From Nitrospinae bacterium CG11_big_fil_rev_8_21_14_0_20_45_15 (GTDB lineage Bacteria > Nitrospinota > Nitrospinia > Nitrospinales > VA-1): a DNA stretch of 64,000 bases. The notes under the pieces are model-generated. The model saw only the letters and a list, made by a program, of their open reading frames with translations, did no database searches and was not told where the DNA came from. This document shows positions 53,919 through 62,945 of the stretch, in pieces. The translations under genes were made by a program, and so were the position numbers. Every line of letters starts with the position of its first letter. Positions within the stretch are counted from its first letter, which is position 1. The stretch covers positions 77,680 through 141,679 of the forward strand of contig PCWG01000010.1 of NCBI GenBank assembly GCA_002787235.1, read 5' to 3'.

Positions 53919-54524
53919 TCAAAACCCATTTTCTAAAACCACTTCACTCAATGACAATTGCCCGGGTTTTGGCCATGCTTCCTTCACGCCTTTGCCAATA
54001 GCGACCATTGGACCCATCACATGATCTTCAGGCAGGTGAATCAGTTCCGCAACTTTTTCAATGTCAAAGCCAATCATAGGGCAAGAATCGTAACCCATCG
54101 CTTTCGCTGACAGCATCAAAGTTTGCATTGCCATACCAATTGATCTCTGAGCCTCATCGCGTTGCAACCATTCGCGCCCTTCGTGAAAAGGCCCCATCCA
54201 ATTGACCAGAAGTTCTGCGACATCTTTCGGCGCATTCTTCCAATAGCGTTCCGGGCTTTTCTGCCATGCTTTGGCATCGGCTGTCATGAGGATGAGTAGA
54301 GAAGCATCCGTCATTTGGGACTGATCGTTGCCAAATTCTTTACGAATTTTCAGGCGCAGTTCTGGATCACGCAAAATAACAAATCGCCAGTGTTGAATAT
54401 TGAAGCTGGTTGGTGCCTGTATTGCGGCTGAGAGAAGCTTGTTTTCTTCTTCGGATGAAAGCTTGTGTTGACTGTCAAACTGCTTGATGGCACGTCTTGC
54501 GTAAATAGCCTCAAATGTCTCCAT
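53919..54524 (-). CDS. Nitroreductase-family flavoprotein
   Basis: A 201-residue FMN-dependent NAD(P)H reductase. The start METFEAIYARRAIKQFD at 54524 has GGAG 9 nt upstream; a longer reading adds an unrelated N-terminus. Family features are the FMN-phosphate arginines in ARRAIKQF, AAIQAPTSFNIQHWRFVILRD, and GMAMQTLMLSAKAMGYDSCPMIGFD. Substrate class is not predictable. It is divergent from the BtuF-like gene. Confidence 0.88.
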   Translation of the reverse strand: METFEAIYARRAIKQFDSQHKLSSEEENKLLSAAIQAPTSFNIQHWRFVILRDPELRLKIRKEFGNDQSQMTDASLLILMTADAKAWQKSPERYWKNAPKDVAELLVNWMGPFHEGREWLQRDEAQRSIGMAMQTLMLSAKAMGYDSCPMIGFDIEKVAELIHLPEDHVMGPMVAIGKGVKEAWPKPGQLSLSEVVLENGF

Positions 54525-54745
54525 ACTGTGTTTCTCCTTTTTAAAGTAATGCGTTATTGTACCGGACAAATAAAGATTTTTTTTAACAGAAACGTTATCA
54601 AGAATCCAAAATATGCGATGATGGGCAAGAAGGTCTGTGGATACATTCAAAACATCCGCACCCTGACATTTTGCAGGTCAATAACAAATTTCTCCAGGCA
54701 ATTTTTAAAGGTCTGGCAACTCTTAGCTTAAGGAATCCTCCCATT

Positions 54746-55684
54746 ATGAAGGGACTGACATTATTACCCTCAGCAACCGAAATCGTATGCTGGCTGGGAA
54801 AACAAGACACGCTATTGGGTATTTCCCATGAATGCGATTATCCGGAAACCCTTGCAGGATTGCCCCGGCTGACGGCTTCGCGTTTGGGGTCTGCCCGCAC
54901 AAGTTCGGCAATACATCAATCCATCACCGCTCTACTGGAGTCAACGATGGGTGTTTACAAACTCGATGTTGAACAGTTTGTAGAACTAAAACCCGACTTT
55001 GTTGTCACTCAGGATCTGTGCAGTGTCTGCGCCGTCTCTTTACAGCAAGTCGAAGAAGCGTGCCGAACCGTTACTGGGAAAGACGTGCAAATCATTTCCT
55101 TGCGCCCTAAAAAATGGGACGATATCTGGAACGATATCAAACGCGTGGCAAAACTACTGGGTGCGGAAGAGAAATGCACTGCATTGCTCAACGATGTTTC
55201 GTCCCGCGTCGAAGTCATCAAACAGCGCGTAAAAAATGCCTCTGTTCCTCCCAAAACCGTATTGACGATTGAATGGTTCGCGCCCGTGATGATAAGTGGT
55301 TTATGGGTTCCAGAAATGATTGACTTTGCCGGAGGTGTCCCCTTGTTTGCAACTTCTGGGGAAAAATCCCGGACCGTATCTTTCGAGCAATTGTCCACAG
55401 TGAATCCCGATGTCGTCATCGTCAAACCCTGCGGTTACAAAACAGAGCAAACACTGAGCGAATTTGAAACACTGAAAACCCTTGCCCCCTGGGGCCAATG
55501 GAACGCCGGACGCAACGATGAAGTTTATCTGGTCGATGGCAACAGCTACTTCAATCGTCCCGGGCCGCGCCTCATTGATTCGCTGGAAATTCTTTCGGCC
55601 TGCATCCATCCCGGCCTGTTCCCAGAATTTGAAACACGCTACCCTGTTTTAAAAACAGGCAGAGACACGCCGTCTCTGCTTTAA
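54746..55684 (+). CDS. BtuF-like corrinoid/siderophore-binding protein
   Basis: A 312-residue helical-backbone binding protein from ATG 54746, which has AAGGA upstream; a longer start adds no recognisable signal peptide. It has the cobalamin-binding-protein pattern: LTLLPSATEIVCWLGKQDTLLGISHECDYP at the N-terminus, LKPDFVVTQDLCSVCAVS in the middle and FNRPGPRLIDSLEILSACIHP near the end. The absence of an export signal means it may act in the cytoplasm or be exported by other means. No cobalamin riboswitch was seen upstream and no Btu permease is adjacent. Confidence 0.8.
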   Translation: MKGLTLLPSATEIVCWLGKQDTLLGISHECDYPETLAGLPRLTASRLGSARTSSAIHQSITALLESTMGVYKLDVEQFVELKPDFVVTQDLCSVCAVSLQQVEEACRTVTGKDVQIISLRPKKWDDIWNDIKRVAKLLGAEEKCTALLNDVSSRVEVIKQRVKNASVPPKTVLTIEWFAPVMISGLWVPEMIDFAGGVPLFATSGEKSRTVSFEQLSTVNPDVVIVKPCGYKTEQTLSEFETLKTLAPWGQWNAGRNDEVYLVDGNSYFNRPGPRLIDSLEILSACIHPGLFPEFETRYPVLKTGRDTPSLL

Positions 55685-55784
55685 CTCTGGCTGAATTGAT
55701 AAAGAATTCTTGCAAAGAACCCTCCCAAGTGCATAAATAATAGTGTATTATGCGGGATTAAAAAAAATTCAAGCCACTATAAAA

Positions 55785-57671
55785 ATGAAACAATATGATG
55801 TCATCGTGATTGGCGGTGGACACGCCGGGTGCGAAGCCGCTCTGGCCTCCGCTCGTATGGGTTCCCGTACCTTAATGATTACTCTGGATCTGGAAAAGAT
55901 CGCTCTCATGCCCTGCAACCCCGCGATTGGCGGTGTCGGCAAAGGCCATATCGTGCGCGAAATCGATGCGTTGGGTGGCGAGATGGCCAAATGTATCGAT
56001 CGTACCGGCATTCAATTTCGCATCCTGAATCGATCCAAAGGCCCCGCCGTACACGGTTCCCGTGCCCAGGCGGATAAAGAGCTTTATAAAAACGACATGC
56101 GCCGCGTTTTGGAAAATCAAGACGGGCTGGAACTCCTTTGCCGTGAAGTCAACGAATTATTGATTGAAGACAACATCATTCGTGGCGTCCGCATGGACGA
56201 TGGTTCTGAATTGCTTGCAAAATCTGTCGTCATCACCACTGGAACTTTCCTGAACGGCAAAATGCACATCGGCATGAAAAATTCTCCCGGTGGTCGCGTT
56301 GGTGAAAAACCATCCAGTCACCTGTCCCAATCCTTTTTATCGATCGGGTTTGAACTTGGCCGCTTGAAAACGGGAACGCCGCCTCGTCTCGCACGCGACA
56401 CCATCAACTTTGACGTTTGCGAAATACAGAACGGTGATCCCTTCCCGCAACCTTTTTCATTCAGCACCGATAAAATCGACCGTCCGCAGATTCCCTGTTA
56501 TCTGACCAATACCAACGAGAAGACCGCGCAGATCATCCGTGACAACATGCATTTGTCACCCCTGTACAGCGGAATCATTGAAGGCATCGGGCCGCGTTAT
56601 TGTCCATCGATTGAAGACAAGATCGTCAAATTTCCCGATAAAAATTCGCATCATATCTTCCTCGAACCCGAAGGCCTCAACACCGACTGGATCTACCCCA
56701 GCGGCATATCCACCAGCCTTGCTCTTGAAGTTCAGGAAAAACTGATTCACTCTATCCTCGGCCTGGAAGAAGCCAAAATAGTGCTTCCGGGCTATGCCGT
56801 GGAATACGACTTCGTTCCCCCGACACAACTGTCCGCAACACTGGAAACCCATCGCGTTAAAGGACTCTTTCACGCCGGGCAGATCAACGGGACATCCGGT
56901 TATGAAGAAGCCGCCGGACAGGGATTGATTGCAGGAATCAACGCCGCTTTGAAAGCTCAGAACCGCCCTTCCTTTGTGCTTACACGCATGGAAAGTTACA
57001 TCGGCGTGATGATCGACGACCTCGTCACCAAAGGAACCGAAGAGCCCTATCGAATGTTCACCTCGCGTGCCGAGTATCGTTTACTACTGCGCCAGGACAA
57101 CGCCGATGCGCGTCTGATGGGCAAAGGGCTGGAATTGGGCCTGATCGATGCAGACACTTACAAACGATGCACCGAAAAACAGGCCATCGTCGAAAAAGAA
57201 ATCCAGCGTTTGACAAAAACAAAAGTCGTCCCCAATCAAGCGACCTTGCCGACTCTGGAAAAAATCGGCATCGATGACTTGAAGACCCCGACCACACTCG
57301 CCGGGCTTCTACGACGACCCGAAATCAATTACGTGCAATTGACTCAGGCATTTGGTGACGAAACGCTTCCCCCGCTTGAGGGAGAGCAGGTAGAAATTCA
57401 GGTCAAATATGAAAGTTTCATCCTGCGTCAAAACCAGTTGGCAGAAAAACAAAAACGTCTGGAGAACTATCACATCCCTCCCAACTTCGCTTACGATCAG
57501 GTTTCAGGATTGTCGCGCGAAGTTGTGCAGAAATTACAGAACGTAAATCCCGGCACATTGGGACAGGCTTCGCGAATTTCTGGAGTCACCCCCTCTGCCA
57601 TTACCTTGCTCATGCTCCTGCTTGAGCGTCGTACCAAAGAGCCCATTCCCCTCAACAAGCAGGCCGGATAA
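55785..57671 (+). CDS. mnmG: tRNA uridine 5-carboxymethylaminomethyl modification enzyme MnmG (GidA)
   Basis: FAD-dependent enzyme that, with MnmE, modifies wobble U34 of tRNAs. The start at 55785 gives MKQYDVIVIGGGHAGCEAALASARMG, the family's usual N-terminus, with 628 residues total. The FAD site, PCNPAIGGVGKGHIVREIDALGG, HRVKGLFHAGQINGTSGYEEAAGQGLIAGINAA and MFTSRAEYRLLLRQDNAD are intact. The C-terminal helical MnmE/tRNA-binding region ends QASRISGVTPSAITLLMLLL. A short conserved protein follows 1 bp after its stop. Confidence 0.96.
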   Translation: MKQYDVIVIGGGHAGCEAALASARMGSRTLMITLDLEKIALMPCNPAIGGVGKGHIVREIDALGGEMAKCIDRTGIQFRILNRSKGPAVHGSRAQADKELYKNDMRRVLENQDGLELLCREVNELLIEDNIIRGVRMDDGSELLAKSVVITTGTFLNGKMHIGMKNSPGGRVGEKPSSHLSQSFLSIGFELGRLKTGTPPRLARDTINFDVCEIQNGDPFPQPFSFSTDKIDRPQIPCYLTNTNEKTAQIIRDNMHLSPLYSGIIEGIGPRYCPSIEDKIVKFPDKNSHHIFLEPEGLNTDWIYPSGISTSLALEVQEKLIHSILGLEEAKIVLPGYAVEYDFVPPTQLSATLETHRVKGLFHAGQINGTSGYEEAAGQGLIAGINAALKAQNRPSFVLTRMESYIGVMIDDLVTKGTEEPYRMFTSRAEYRLLLRQDNADARLMGKGLELGLIDADTYKRCTEKQAIVEKEIQRLTKTKVVPNQATLPTLEKIGIDDLKTPTTLAGLLRRPEINYVQLTQAFGDETLPPLEGEQVEIQVKYESFILRQNQLAEKQKRLENYHIPPNFAYDQVSGLSREVVQKLQNVNPGTLGQASRISGVTPSAITLLMLLLERRTKEPIPLNKQAG

Positions 57672-57672
57672 A

Positions 57673-57897
57673 ATGATTCCACGCGACACCGTACAACGCC
57701 GCTTTCAAGTTGAGAACAAGGACATCGCCTACATCGTCAGCATGTTTGAATGCTATGACCATTTTGCCATTGTGCGCACGGTTGATCGTTCACGTGGCTG
57801 GATCGAACTCATGATCGCCCCGGATTTCCTCCACGAAACCGAAAAAATGATGATCGAACTCGCCAAAGAAATCTCTATCACACCCATCGAAATTTAG
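57673..57897 (+). CDS. DUF4911-like small protein downstream of mnmG (74 aa)
   Basis: A 74-residue protein whose ATG follows the mnmG stop by one base, so it is almost certainly cotranscribed and coupled. It has the pattern FQVENKDIAYIVSMFECYDHFAIVRTVDRSRGWIELMIAPDF, which matches the DUF4911 family of short alpha/beta proteins found in deltaproteobacteria-like genomes. Role unknown; the pairing with mnmG hints at a link to tRNA modification, which is inference. Confidence 0.7.
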   Translation: MIPRDTVQRRFQVENKDIAYIVSMFECYDHFAIVRTVDRSRGWIELMIAPDFLHETEKMMIELAKEISITPIEI

Positions 57898-58250
57898 ACT
57901 CTTTACTCAACTCATGAAATTTGTTCACCCGCGACCACACCTGCCTTTCAATCAAGCCCTAAAGATGCTCCGTGCAACTCTGCAAATCCAATAAATCATC
58001 CCGCCACAAAACTATACATACGGTGAAAGGTCGGGTATCATTGCGAATCAACCCACTTTCTTTTCTGGATTTTCAGAGAGAATAACTTTATTCTTCAGTT
58101 TCCCGTGTTCACTCTTTGTGGGATTACTTCATGCTGAAAATAAAAGCATCTGTATAGAATCAGACTGCGTATTGTAGGAAATCTGCAATTTCAGGTCCTC
58201 ACATACCCTCTTTGAATTTAACTCTGATTCACTCAAATATTTAGCCCTTT
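57898..58250. other. Gene-free stretch between mnmG operon and antiporter gene
   Basis: No open frame, tRNA-like fold, strong hairpin or repeat was seen in these 353 bases. The last 100 bases are AT-rich and probably include the antiporter promoter, but no hexamer pair was clear. Confidence 0.4.
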
Positions 58251-60059
58251 ATGGAATCTGAAATACTGCTTCAAAAATTCATCGCTGTTATTTCTCTAGG
58301 CATCGTCGCCCAGTGGATAGCGTGGCGTTTCAAATTGCCCTCCATCGTACTGTTATCCCTTTCAGGAATTTTGGCGGGCCCGGTATTTGGATGGATTCAT
58401 CCAACTCAGGACTTTGGCGAATTTACAGTCGTATTGATTAAACTCGCGGTTGCCATCATTCTTTTTGAGGGCGGGCTGAATCTTCACTTGCACGAACTCA
58501 AAGCCGCCGGGAAAAGTGTAAGGCATATCATATTGTTTGGACTTCCGCTGGCGTGGTTCTTCGGATTTTTAGCCAGTCATTACGTTCAGGGATTGTCTTT
58601 TCCGGTGGCTATGCTTTTAGCCGCCATCCTTGTTGTAACCGGACCCACCGTAATCCTTCCCCTGATCCGGGAAACTAAAATTTCACCTCGCCTGGCATCC
58701 ATATTCAAGTGGGAAGGAATCGTCAACGATCCGCTGGGAGTCCTCCTCGCCATTCTGGTATTCCAGTTTTACATTGCATCGGAACATGCCGACGCCACTC
58801 AGCAGATTTTTCGGAGTTTTGGTTTGGCGGTAGGTGTTTCAGCGGCTCTGGGACTGGGTAGCGGATTGCTCTTGAAGTACATTTTTAAAAAAGGATTTGT
58901 TCCCGAATTTTTAAAAGTTCCGCTCATCATCAGCATGATCTTTTTCATTTACGGAATCGCAAATTCCTTTCAGGATGAAGCAGGACTGCTGGCGGTCACC
59001 ATATTCGGAGTGATGACTGGCAATATTGGGCTGTCAATCATTCACGAACTCAGAAGGTTTAAGGAAAATATAACCACCTTGTTGATATCCACCGTTTTCA
59101 TCATTTTGACTGCGGATCTCAATCCCGAGCAATTGAGCCATATCGATTGGAAAAGCGTTGCTTTCCTTTTGTGCATCCTCTTTCTGGTACGCCCTCTCGC
59201 GATCTGGTTATCGACCATCGGTGCCGGATTGAACTGGCGCGAGCGCATGATGCTGGGCTGGATCGCTCCACGTGGTATCGTCGCCGCCTCCATGGCCGGA
59301 TTGTTAGCCCCACAAATGATAGAGCATGGTTACGAAGATGCCGCGCTGTTGGTGCCTTTAGTCTTTGCTGTGGTTTTTTCAACGGTTATTTTGCACGGTT
59401 TTAGTTTTTCTATCGTCTCACGCATGCTGGGATTATCTGCAAAAAATCAGGAAGGATTGATGATCGTAGGTGCCTCTCCATGGACGATAGAACTTGCCGT
59501 TGTACTCAAACAAGCAGGAATCCCTGTTTTGCTTGTTGATTCTTCATGGCATAATTTGAAAGAAGCCCGCCTCAAATCCATTCCAATTTATTACGGCGAG
59601 GTATTGTCAGAGACCAGCGAGCAAAATCTGGACCTGACTGAAATGGGTTACTTACTGGCGGCAACCATGAATGACTCCTACAACGCTCTGGTTTCTGGAG
59701 CCTTTGTCCACCATTTCGGCCGTGAACGAATCTATCAACTTGCGGGCAACACGATCGGAGAAGAAAGCAGAAAAGAAGTCAAAAGTGCCAATCGAGGGCT
59801 CACCGCATTTAACAATGAACTGCGCTACGTCACCCTCATGAGTCTGTACTACCAGGGATGGAAATTCAAAAAGACCCGCCTCACAGATGAGTTCACTCAT
59901 GAGGATTTTGTAAAATTAACGAGTGGGAAATCCACCCCTCTTTTCTTGATACAAGAAAATAAAAAATTAGTGTTTGCCTCTGCCGATCATGAGATGCACC
60001 CCAAACCCGGTGACACTCTCCTCAGTTTTTCAAATTCTGAAAAGAAGAAATCGGATTGA
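58251..60059 (+). CDS. Cation:proton antiporter (CPA family) with C-terminal TrkA-N/RCK-like domain
   Basis: A 602-residue inner-membrane exchanger. About 12 TM helices fill residues 1-395, with VTGPTVILPLIRETKISPRLASIFKWEGIVNDPLGVLLAIL (the ND pair and upstream helix expected for ion exchange). A soluble TrkA-N-like region (about 400-520, EGLMIVGASPWTIELAVVLKQAGIPVLLVDSSWHNL) and a small C-terminal RCK-C-like end follow, which would gate activity by nucleotide or ion binding. The ion (sodium or potassium) cannot be assigned. It converges on the symporter operon, its stop ending one base before the small gene's stop. Confidence 0.9.
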   Translation: MESEILLQKFIAVISLGIVAQWIAWRFKLPSIVLLSLSGILAGPVFGWIHPTQDFGEFTVVLIKLAVAIILFEGGLNLHLHELKAAGKSVRHIILFGLPLAWFFGFLASHYVQGLSFPVAMLLAAILVVTGPTVILPLIRETKISPRLASIFKWEGIVNDPLGVLLAILVFQFYIASEHADATQQIFRSFGLAVGVSAALGLGSGLLLKYIFKKGFVPEFLKVPLIISMIFFIYGIANSFQDEAGLLAVTIFGVMTGNIGLSIIHELRRFKENITTLLISTVFIILTADLNPEQLSHIDWKSVAFLLCILFLVRPLAIWLSTIGAGLNWRERMMLGWIAPRGIVAASMAGLLAPQMIEHGYEDAALLVPLVFAVVFSTVILHGFSFSIVSRMLGLSAKNQEGLMIVGASPWTIELAVVLKQAGIPVLLVDSSWHNLKEARLKSIPIYYGEVLSETSEQNLDLTEMGYLLAATMNDSYNALVSGAFVHHFGRERIYQLAGNTIGEESRKEVKSANRGLTAFNNELRYVTLMSLYYQGWKFKKTRLTDEFTHEDFVKLTSGKSTPLFLIQENKKLVFASADHEMHPKPGDTLLSFSNSEKKKSD

Positions 60060-60060
60060 T

Positions 60061-60192
60061 TTACCTGGAATGATCTTCAGGTTTCTCTCCCATTTTCTTT
60101 TTCAAGGCAATGAAATCCACCACACTCCAAATAAAAACCAGAGAGACTCCTATACTCAAGATACCGACACACAACCAGGTAAAAGTGCTCAT
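60061..60192 (-). CDS. Small single-pass membrane protein coupled to the symporter (43 aa)
   Basis: The ATG at 60192 overlaps the symporter stop (ATGA) and GAGAGG lies upstream. The 43 residues have one hydrophobic helix (WLCVGILSIGVSLVFIWSVV) and a basic, charged C-terminus (KKKMGEKPEDHSR), a K-in topology. Its size and tight placement match the small accessory proteins that accompany sodium:solute symporters in several bacteria. It is expected to help assemble or regulate the transporter. The gene is too short to stand out in ordinary gene finding. Confidence 0.7.
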   Translation of the reverse strand: MSTFTWLCVGILSIGVSLVFIWSVVDFIALKKKMGEKPEDHSR

Positions 60193-61652
60193 GCAAATTT
60201 CCCTCTCTGGTCTTTAACATACCCAATGATAAATCCCATAAACGATGCAGGCACCGCGATGAACAGCAAATGTTCGCGATGCAAATGCACGCCAAATTCG
60301 GACAAAGAAAGTATCCGTGTCTCCAGATCAGGATCGTAGATTCCCAGCGTTTCAATGGCGATGAAGATCAAAGTGGCGGTCAGAAATCCTGCCCAGATAC
60401 TGTAAATTCCCGACCGTTTTCCCGGACGCTTTAGCAAAAAACCCGCCATCAACGGCACCAGCAAGGACGAAACCAGAATAGAGGCCATGAATATCCATGC
60501 GTCGCGAATTCGTTCAAATCGAAAAGAAATTAGCATAGAAAGAGTGATCACCCCGGCGATGGCAACCCGCGTAAAGAGGAGCAGTTGCTTGTCACTCAAC
60601 CCCTCCTTTTTGTAAAAATGGAGTCCGTCGTAAACCAGACTGCTGGCAGAAATCAAGGCATAGGAATCCACCGTAGACATGGCCGTTGCCACACAACCCG
60701 CGATAAATAATCCCAACAAGCCCGATGGCAACAGATAGGCTGAAACGTGAAGAATGATTTCTGACGCATCCAGACTGCCGGCGAGCGTTCCTTGCGCGAC
60801 CATGTACTTCCCAACGATTCCCAGATATATCACAATCCAATCGAGTGCCATCCATATAAAGGTACTGAGTATCAAAGCCCGTGTAGCAGACTGTGCCGAC
60901 CGTGACGCAAAGATTCGCTGATAAAATGCGGGCTCAACGAGAGGCGTCAAGGATATCGCCGCATAGATGAGAATGTCGGCTGTGGACAAAGTTCCCATGG
61001 GTTGAAAGAATTTGGGAGGCATCGTCAGTTGCAATTGCTCGGGAGTGCCTATTTCAGACATCGCAAAACAAGCCGCTAATGCGAGTGTCAGACACATGAT
61101 GAAAAATTGTAAGGAATCCGTCACGACATCGGCCAGCAACCCACCAAACAGAGTGTAGAGCGCGGCAATGCCTGCGCCCAGACACGCGGCAACGAGCGGA
61201 TCGATACCAAAAAAGAAATGCCCCAGTATCCCGAGTCCTGCCACTGAAACTATGGGCAGGCTATAAAACAGCGTTGCGAGTATGGCAGGAATTCTTCCGC
61301 CCGGACCGTAATAATGCGCAATGGTTTCGGGAATCGAGCTGACGTTCAATTTAAAAAGGCGCGGCACAATAAAAAAAGCAACGCCCAGATAACATAAATA
61401 AAAAGGCAGGCTATAAACAAAAAATGTCGAAACCCCTTCAAGGTAAGCGGTTTCAGAGGAGCCAAAGGTGACATCCAACCCGTAATATGTGGAGATGAGC
61501 GTGCCTGCAAGCAAAGGCACACTCAGCAATCGTCCTGCAAGAGCAAAATCTATAAAGTTTTTTATATTCCGGGAGACAAGGAAACCAATGAGAAGCATAC
61601 CTGCGAGATAAATTCCAACGACGAGGGTATCCAGTGAAGAAACAATCATCAA
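60189..61652 (-). CDS. Sodium:solute symporter (SSS family)
   Basis: A 487-residue inner-membrane transporter with about 13 TM helices. The family core reads ISTYYGLDVTFGSSETAYLEGVSTFFVYSLPFYLCYLGVAFF, then GAGIAALYTLFGGLLADVVTDSLQFFIM and GLFIAGCVATAMSTVDSYALISASSLVYDGL, the SSS signature with the conserved serine-rich turn. It should couple sodium entry to uptake of a small solute; the solute is not predictable. Translation couples to a 43-residue membrane protein through an ATGA overlap. Confidence 0.92.
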   Translation of the reverse strand: MMIVSSLDTLVVGIYLAGMLLIGFLVSRNIKNFIDFALAGRLLSVPLLAGTLISTYYGLDVTFGSSETAYLEGVSTFFVYSLPFYLCYLGVAFFIVPRLFKLNVSSIPETIAHYYGPGGRIPAILATLFYSLPIVSVAGLGILGHFFFGIDPLVAACLGAGIAALYTLFGGLLADVVTDSLQFFIMCLTLALAACFAMSEIGTPEQLQLTMPPKFFQPMGTLSTADILIYAAISLTPLVEPAFYQRIFASRSAQSATRALILSTFIWMALDWIVIYLGIVGKYMVAQGTLAGSLDASEIILHVSAYLLPSGLLGLFIAGCVATAMSTVDSYALISASSLVYDGLHFYKKEGLSDKQLLLFTRVAIAGVITLSMLISFRFERIRDAWIFMASILVSSLLVPLMAGFLLKRPGKRSGIYSIWAGFLTATLIFIAIETLGIYDPDLETRILSLSEFGVHLHREHLLFIAVPASFMGFIIGYVKDQRGKFA

Positions 61653-61814
61653 AAGTTACCAGTCAGTCTTTCCTCGCAATCTAGAAGAAGATGCGATCAA
61701 AAGTAGCCAATATGAGAACAGGGGGAATGATTCCAAATTGAAAAACTCTAACATTCTGGACTGAAAAACGAAACGGGAAATTTTTGGAAGGAATTCAGCG
61801 GGGGTGACAATAAT

Positions 61815-61838
61815 ACCATCTGTAAAACTACAGATGGT
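61815..61838. terminator. Perfect 10-bp hairpin between the REC-hemerythrin gene and the symporter gene
   Basis: ACCATCTGTA (61815-61824) pairs with TACAGATGGT (61829-61838) around a 4-nt loop. It lies about 40 bp after the stop of the minus-strand REC-hemerythrin gene and before the symporter gene. On the minus strand the bases after the stem are ATTATTGT, only weakly T-rich, so it may be a terminator or an mRNA-end stabiliser. Confidence 0.6.
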
Positions 61839-61877
61839 TGCGGATTTCAAACTTCCGGCAAAAACTGGAACAACAAG

Positions 61878-62666
61878 TCAACAATTCGACAACTCCCTAT
61901 CAGCTGTTATTAAATGTTGATACCAGAGAATTTTGAATGATTGCAATAAATGAAATGTATCGAGACTGGCCTGATCTACCTCGTCGATAGCGGATAAATG
62001 ATTTTTTATTTTCTCCGCTTCGCCAAGTATAAATTGATGTTCCTTCTCATGAAACTCTATTTCCAAATACCCTATTTGCTCTTGGAGTCTCTCTTCCCTC
62101 TCAAAATGCTCTAGGCAATGGATTAAAAAATCAGAAAAAAGTGCATGAAGGGTTCTCATGTCAACACGATCGTTGAAGCCCGCATTGACCCTGTTGAGCA
62201 TCTGGTTAAGACGTTTATGATCCTCATCAATATCATCATAGCCTGTAACGAGTTCTTCACTCCAAAGAATTGGGGCAATTTCTCTCTCCAATTCTTCCTT
62301 CACGGTATCCTCAACAGTCTTCTGCAGATAATCAAGATCCAACGGTTTGAATATGTAAGAATGTGCTCCTGCCGCAAGACATTTATCAAGCAATGCCATA
62401 TCAGCAAGAGCGGTCATCATAATGACGAGGGCGACACTGCATTCTTTAATTCTTTTTAATGCCTCAAGACCATTGACAACGGGCATCCGAATGTCTAATA
62501 GAATCAGATCAGGTTGCATACTTTTAGCCTTTGCAATTCCGTCCTCCCCATCGTACGCCACCCCAACAAGATATCCCTGATCCTCAAAAAAATATTTTAA
62601 CAGCGAACACAGCTCAACCTCATCATCAACTATGAGTAATTTTGTCACGCTTTTTATAAGAGGCAT
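61878..62666 (-). CDS. Response regulator receiver fused to a hemerythrin domain
   Basis: A 262-residue two-domain protein. The receiver (about 5-125) has LLIVDDE, the phospho-acceptor aspartate in LILLDIRMPVVNG, and KP in FKPLDLDYL. A hemerythrin domain (about 135-255) follows, with GYDDIDEDHKRLNQMLNRV, HCLEHFEREERLQEQIGYLEIEFHEKEHQF and HLLQSFKILWYQHLITADREL, giving a plausible di-iron ligand set. Phosphorylation could gate oxygen or NO sensing, or the reverse. It lies alone, divergent from the MEDS genes. Confidence 0.92.
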   Translation of the reverse strand: MPLIKSVTKLLIVDDEVELCSLLKYFFEDQGYLVGVAYDGEDGIAKAKSMQPDLILLDIRMPVVNGLEALKRIKECSVALVIMMTALADMALLDKCLAAGAHSYIFKPLDLDYLQKTVEDTVKEELEREIAPILWSEELVTGYDDIDEDHKRLNQMLNRVNAGFNDRVDMRTLHALFSDFLIHCLEHFEREERLQEQIGYLEIEFHEKEHQFILGEAEKIKNHLSAIDEVDQASLDTFHLLQSFKILWYQHLITADRELSNC

Positions 62667-62862
62667 AAGAGAGACATTTGAGTTAAAATTCGGAAGACCA
62701 GAATAATGTCTTTAGCGAGGATAGTCAAGCTTTCGCTTTCAGTAAATTTGATATCCTTTAAATTATCGAAAAACCCGATCCTTTTGTAACAGATATCTTG
62801 CCAAAGAAATAAAAAGCACTTTGCGATCAACCTCAGATATTTTCTAAAATTCTTTTTTAAGG

Positions 62863-62891
62863 TTGTGAATGTAAATCTTTTGGCCTACAAT
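62863..62891 (+). promoter_or_regulatory. Sigma70-like promoter of the first MEDS gene
   Basis: TTGTGA (62863-62868) and TACAAT (62886-62891) are separated by 17 bp. Transcription would start about 45-50 bases before the GTG start codon. Confidence 0.6.
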
Positions 62892-62945
62892 GAACGCTTA
62901 TTTTTCTCAAGAAGTCTCAATTGAAAATTCAAATATACTTTTTTC

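Noticed and set aside
53919-54650. Longer start for the nitroreductase at 54650
   Set aside because: The extra N-terminus has no family match, while the start at 54524 has a good ribosome-binding site.
54525-54745. Possible cobalamin riboswitch before the BtuF-like gene
   Set aside because: No B12-box-like conserved segment or suitable fold was seen; the region holds only a short divergent intergenic stretch.
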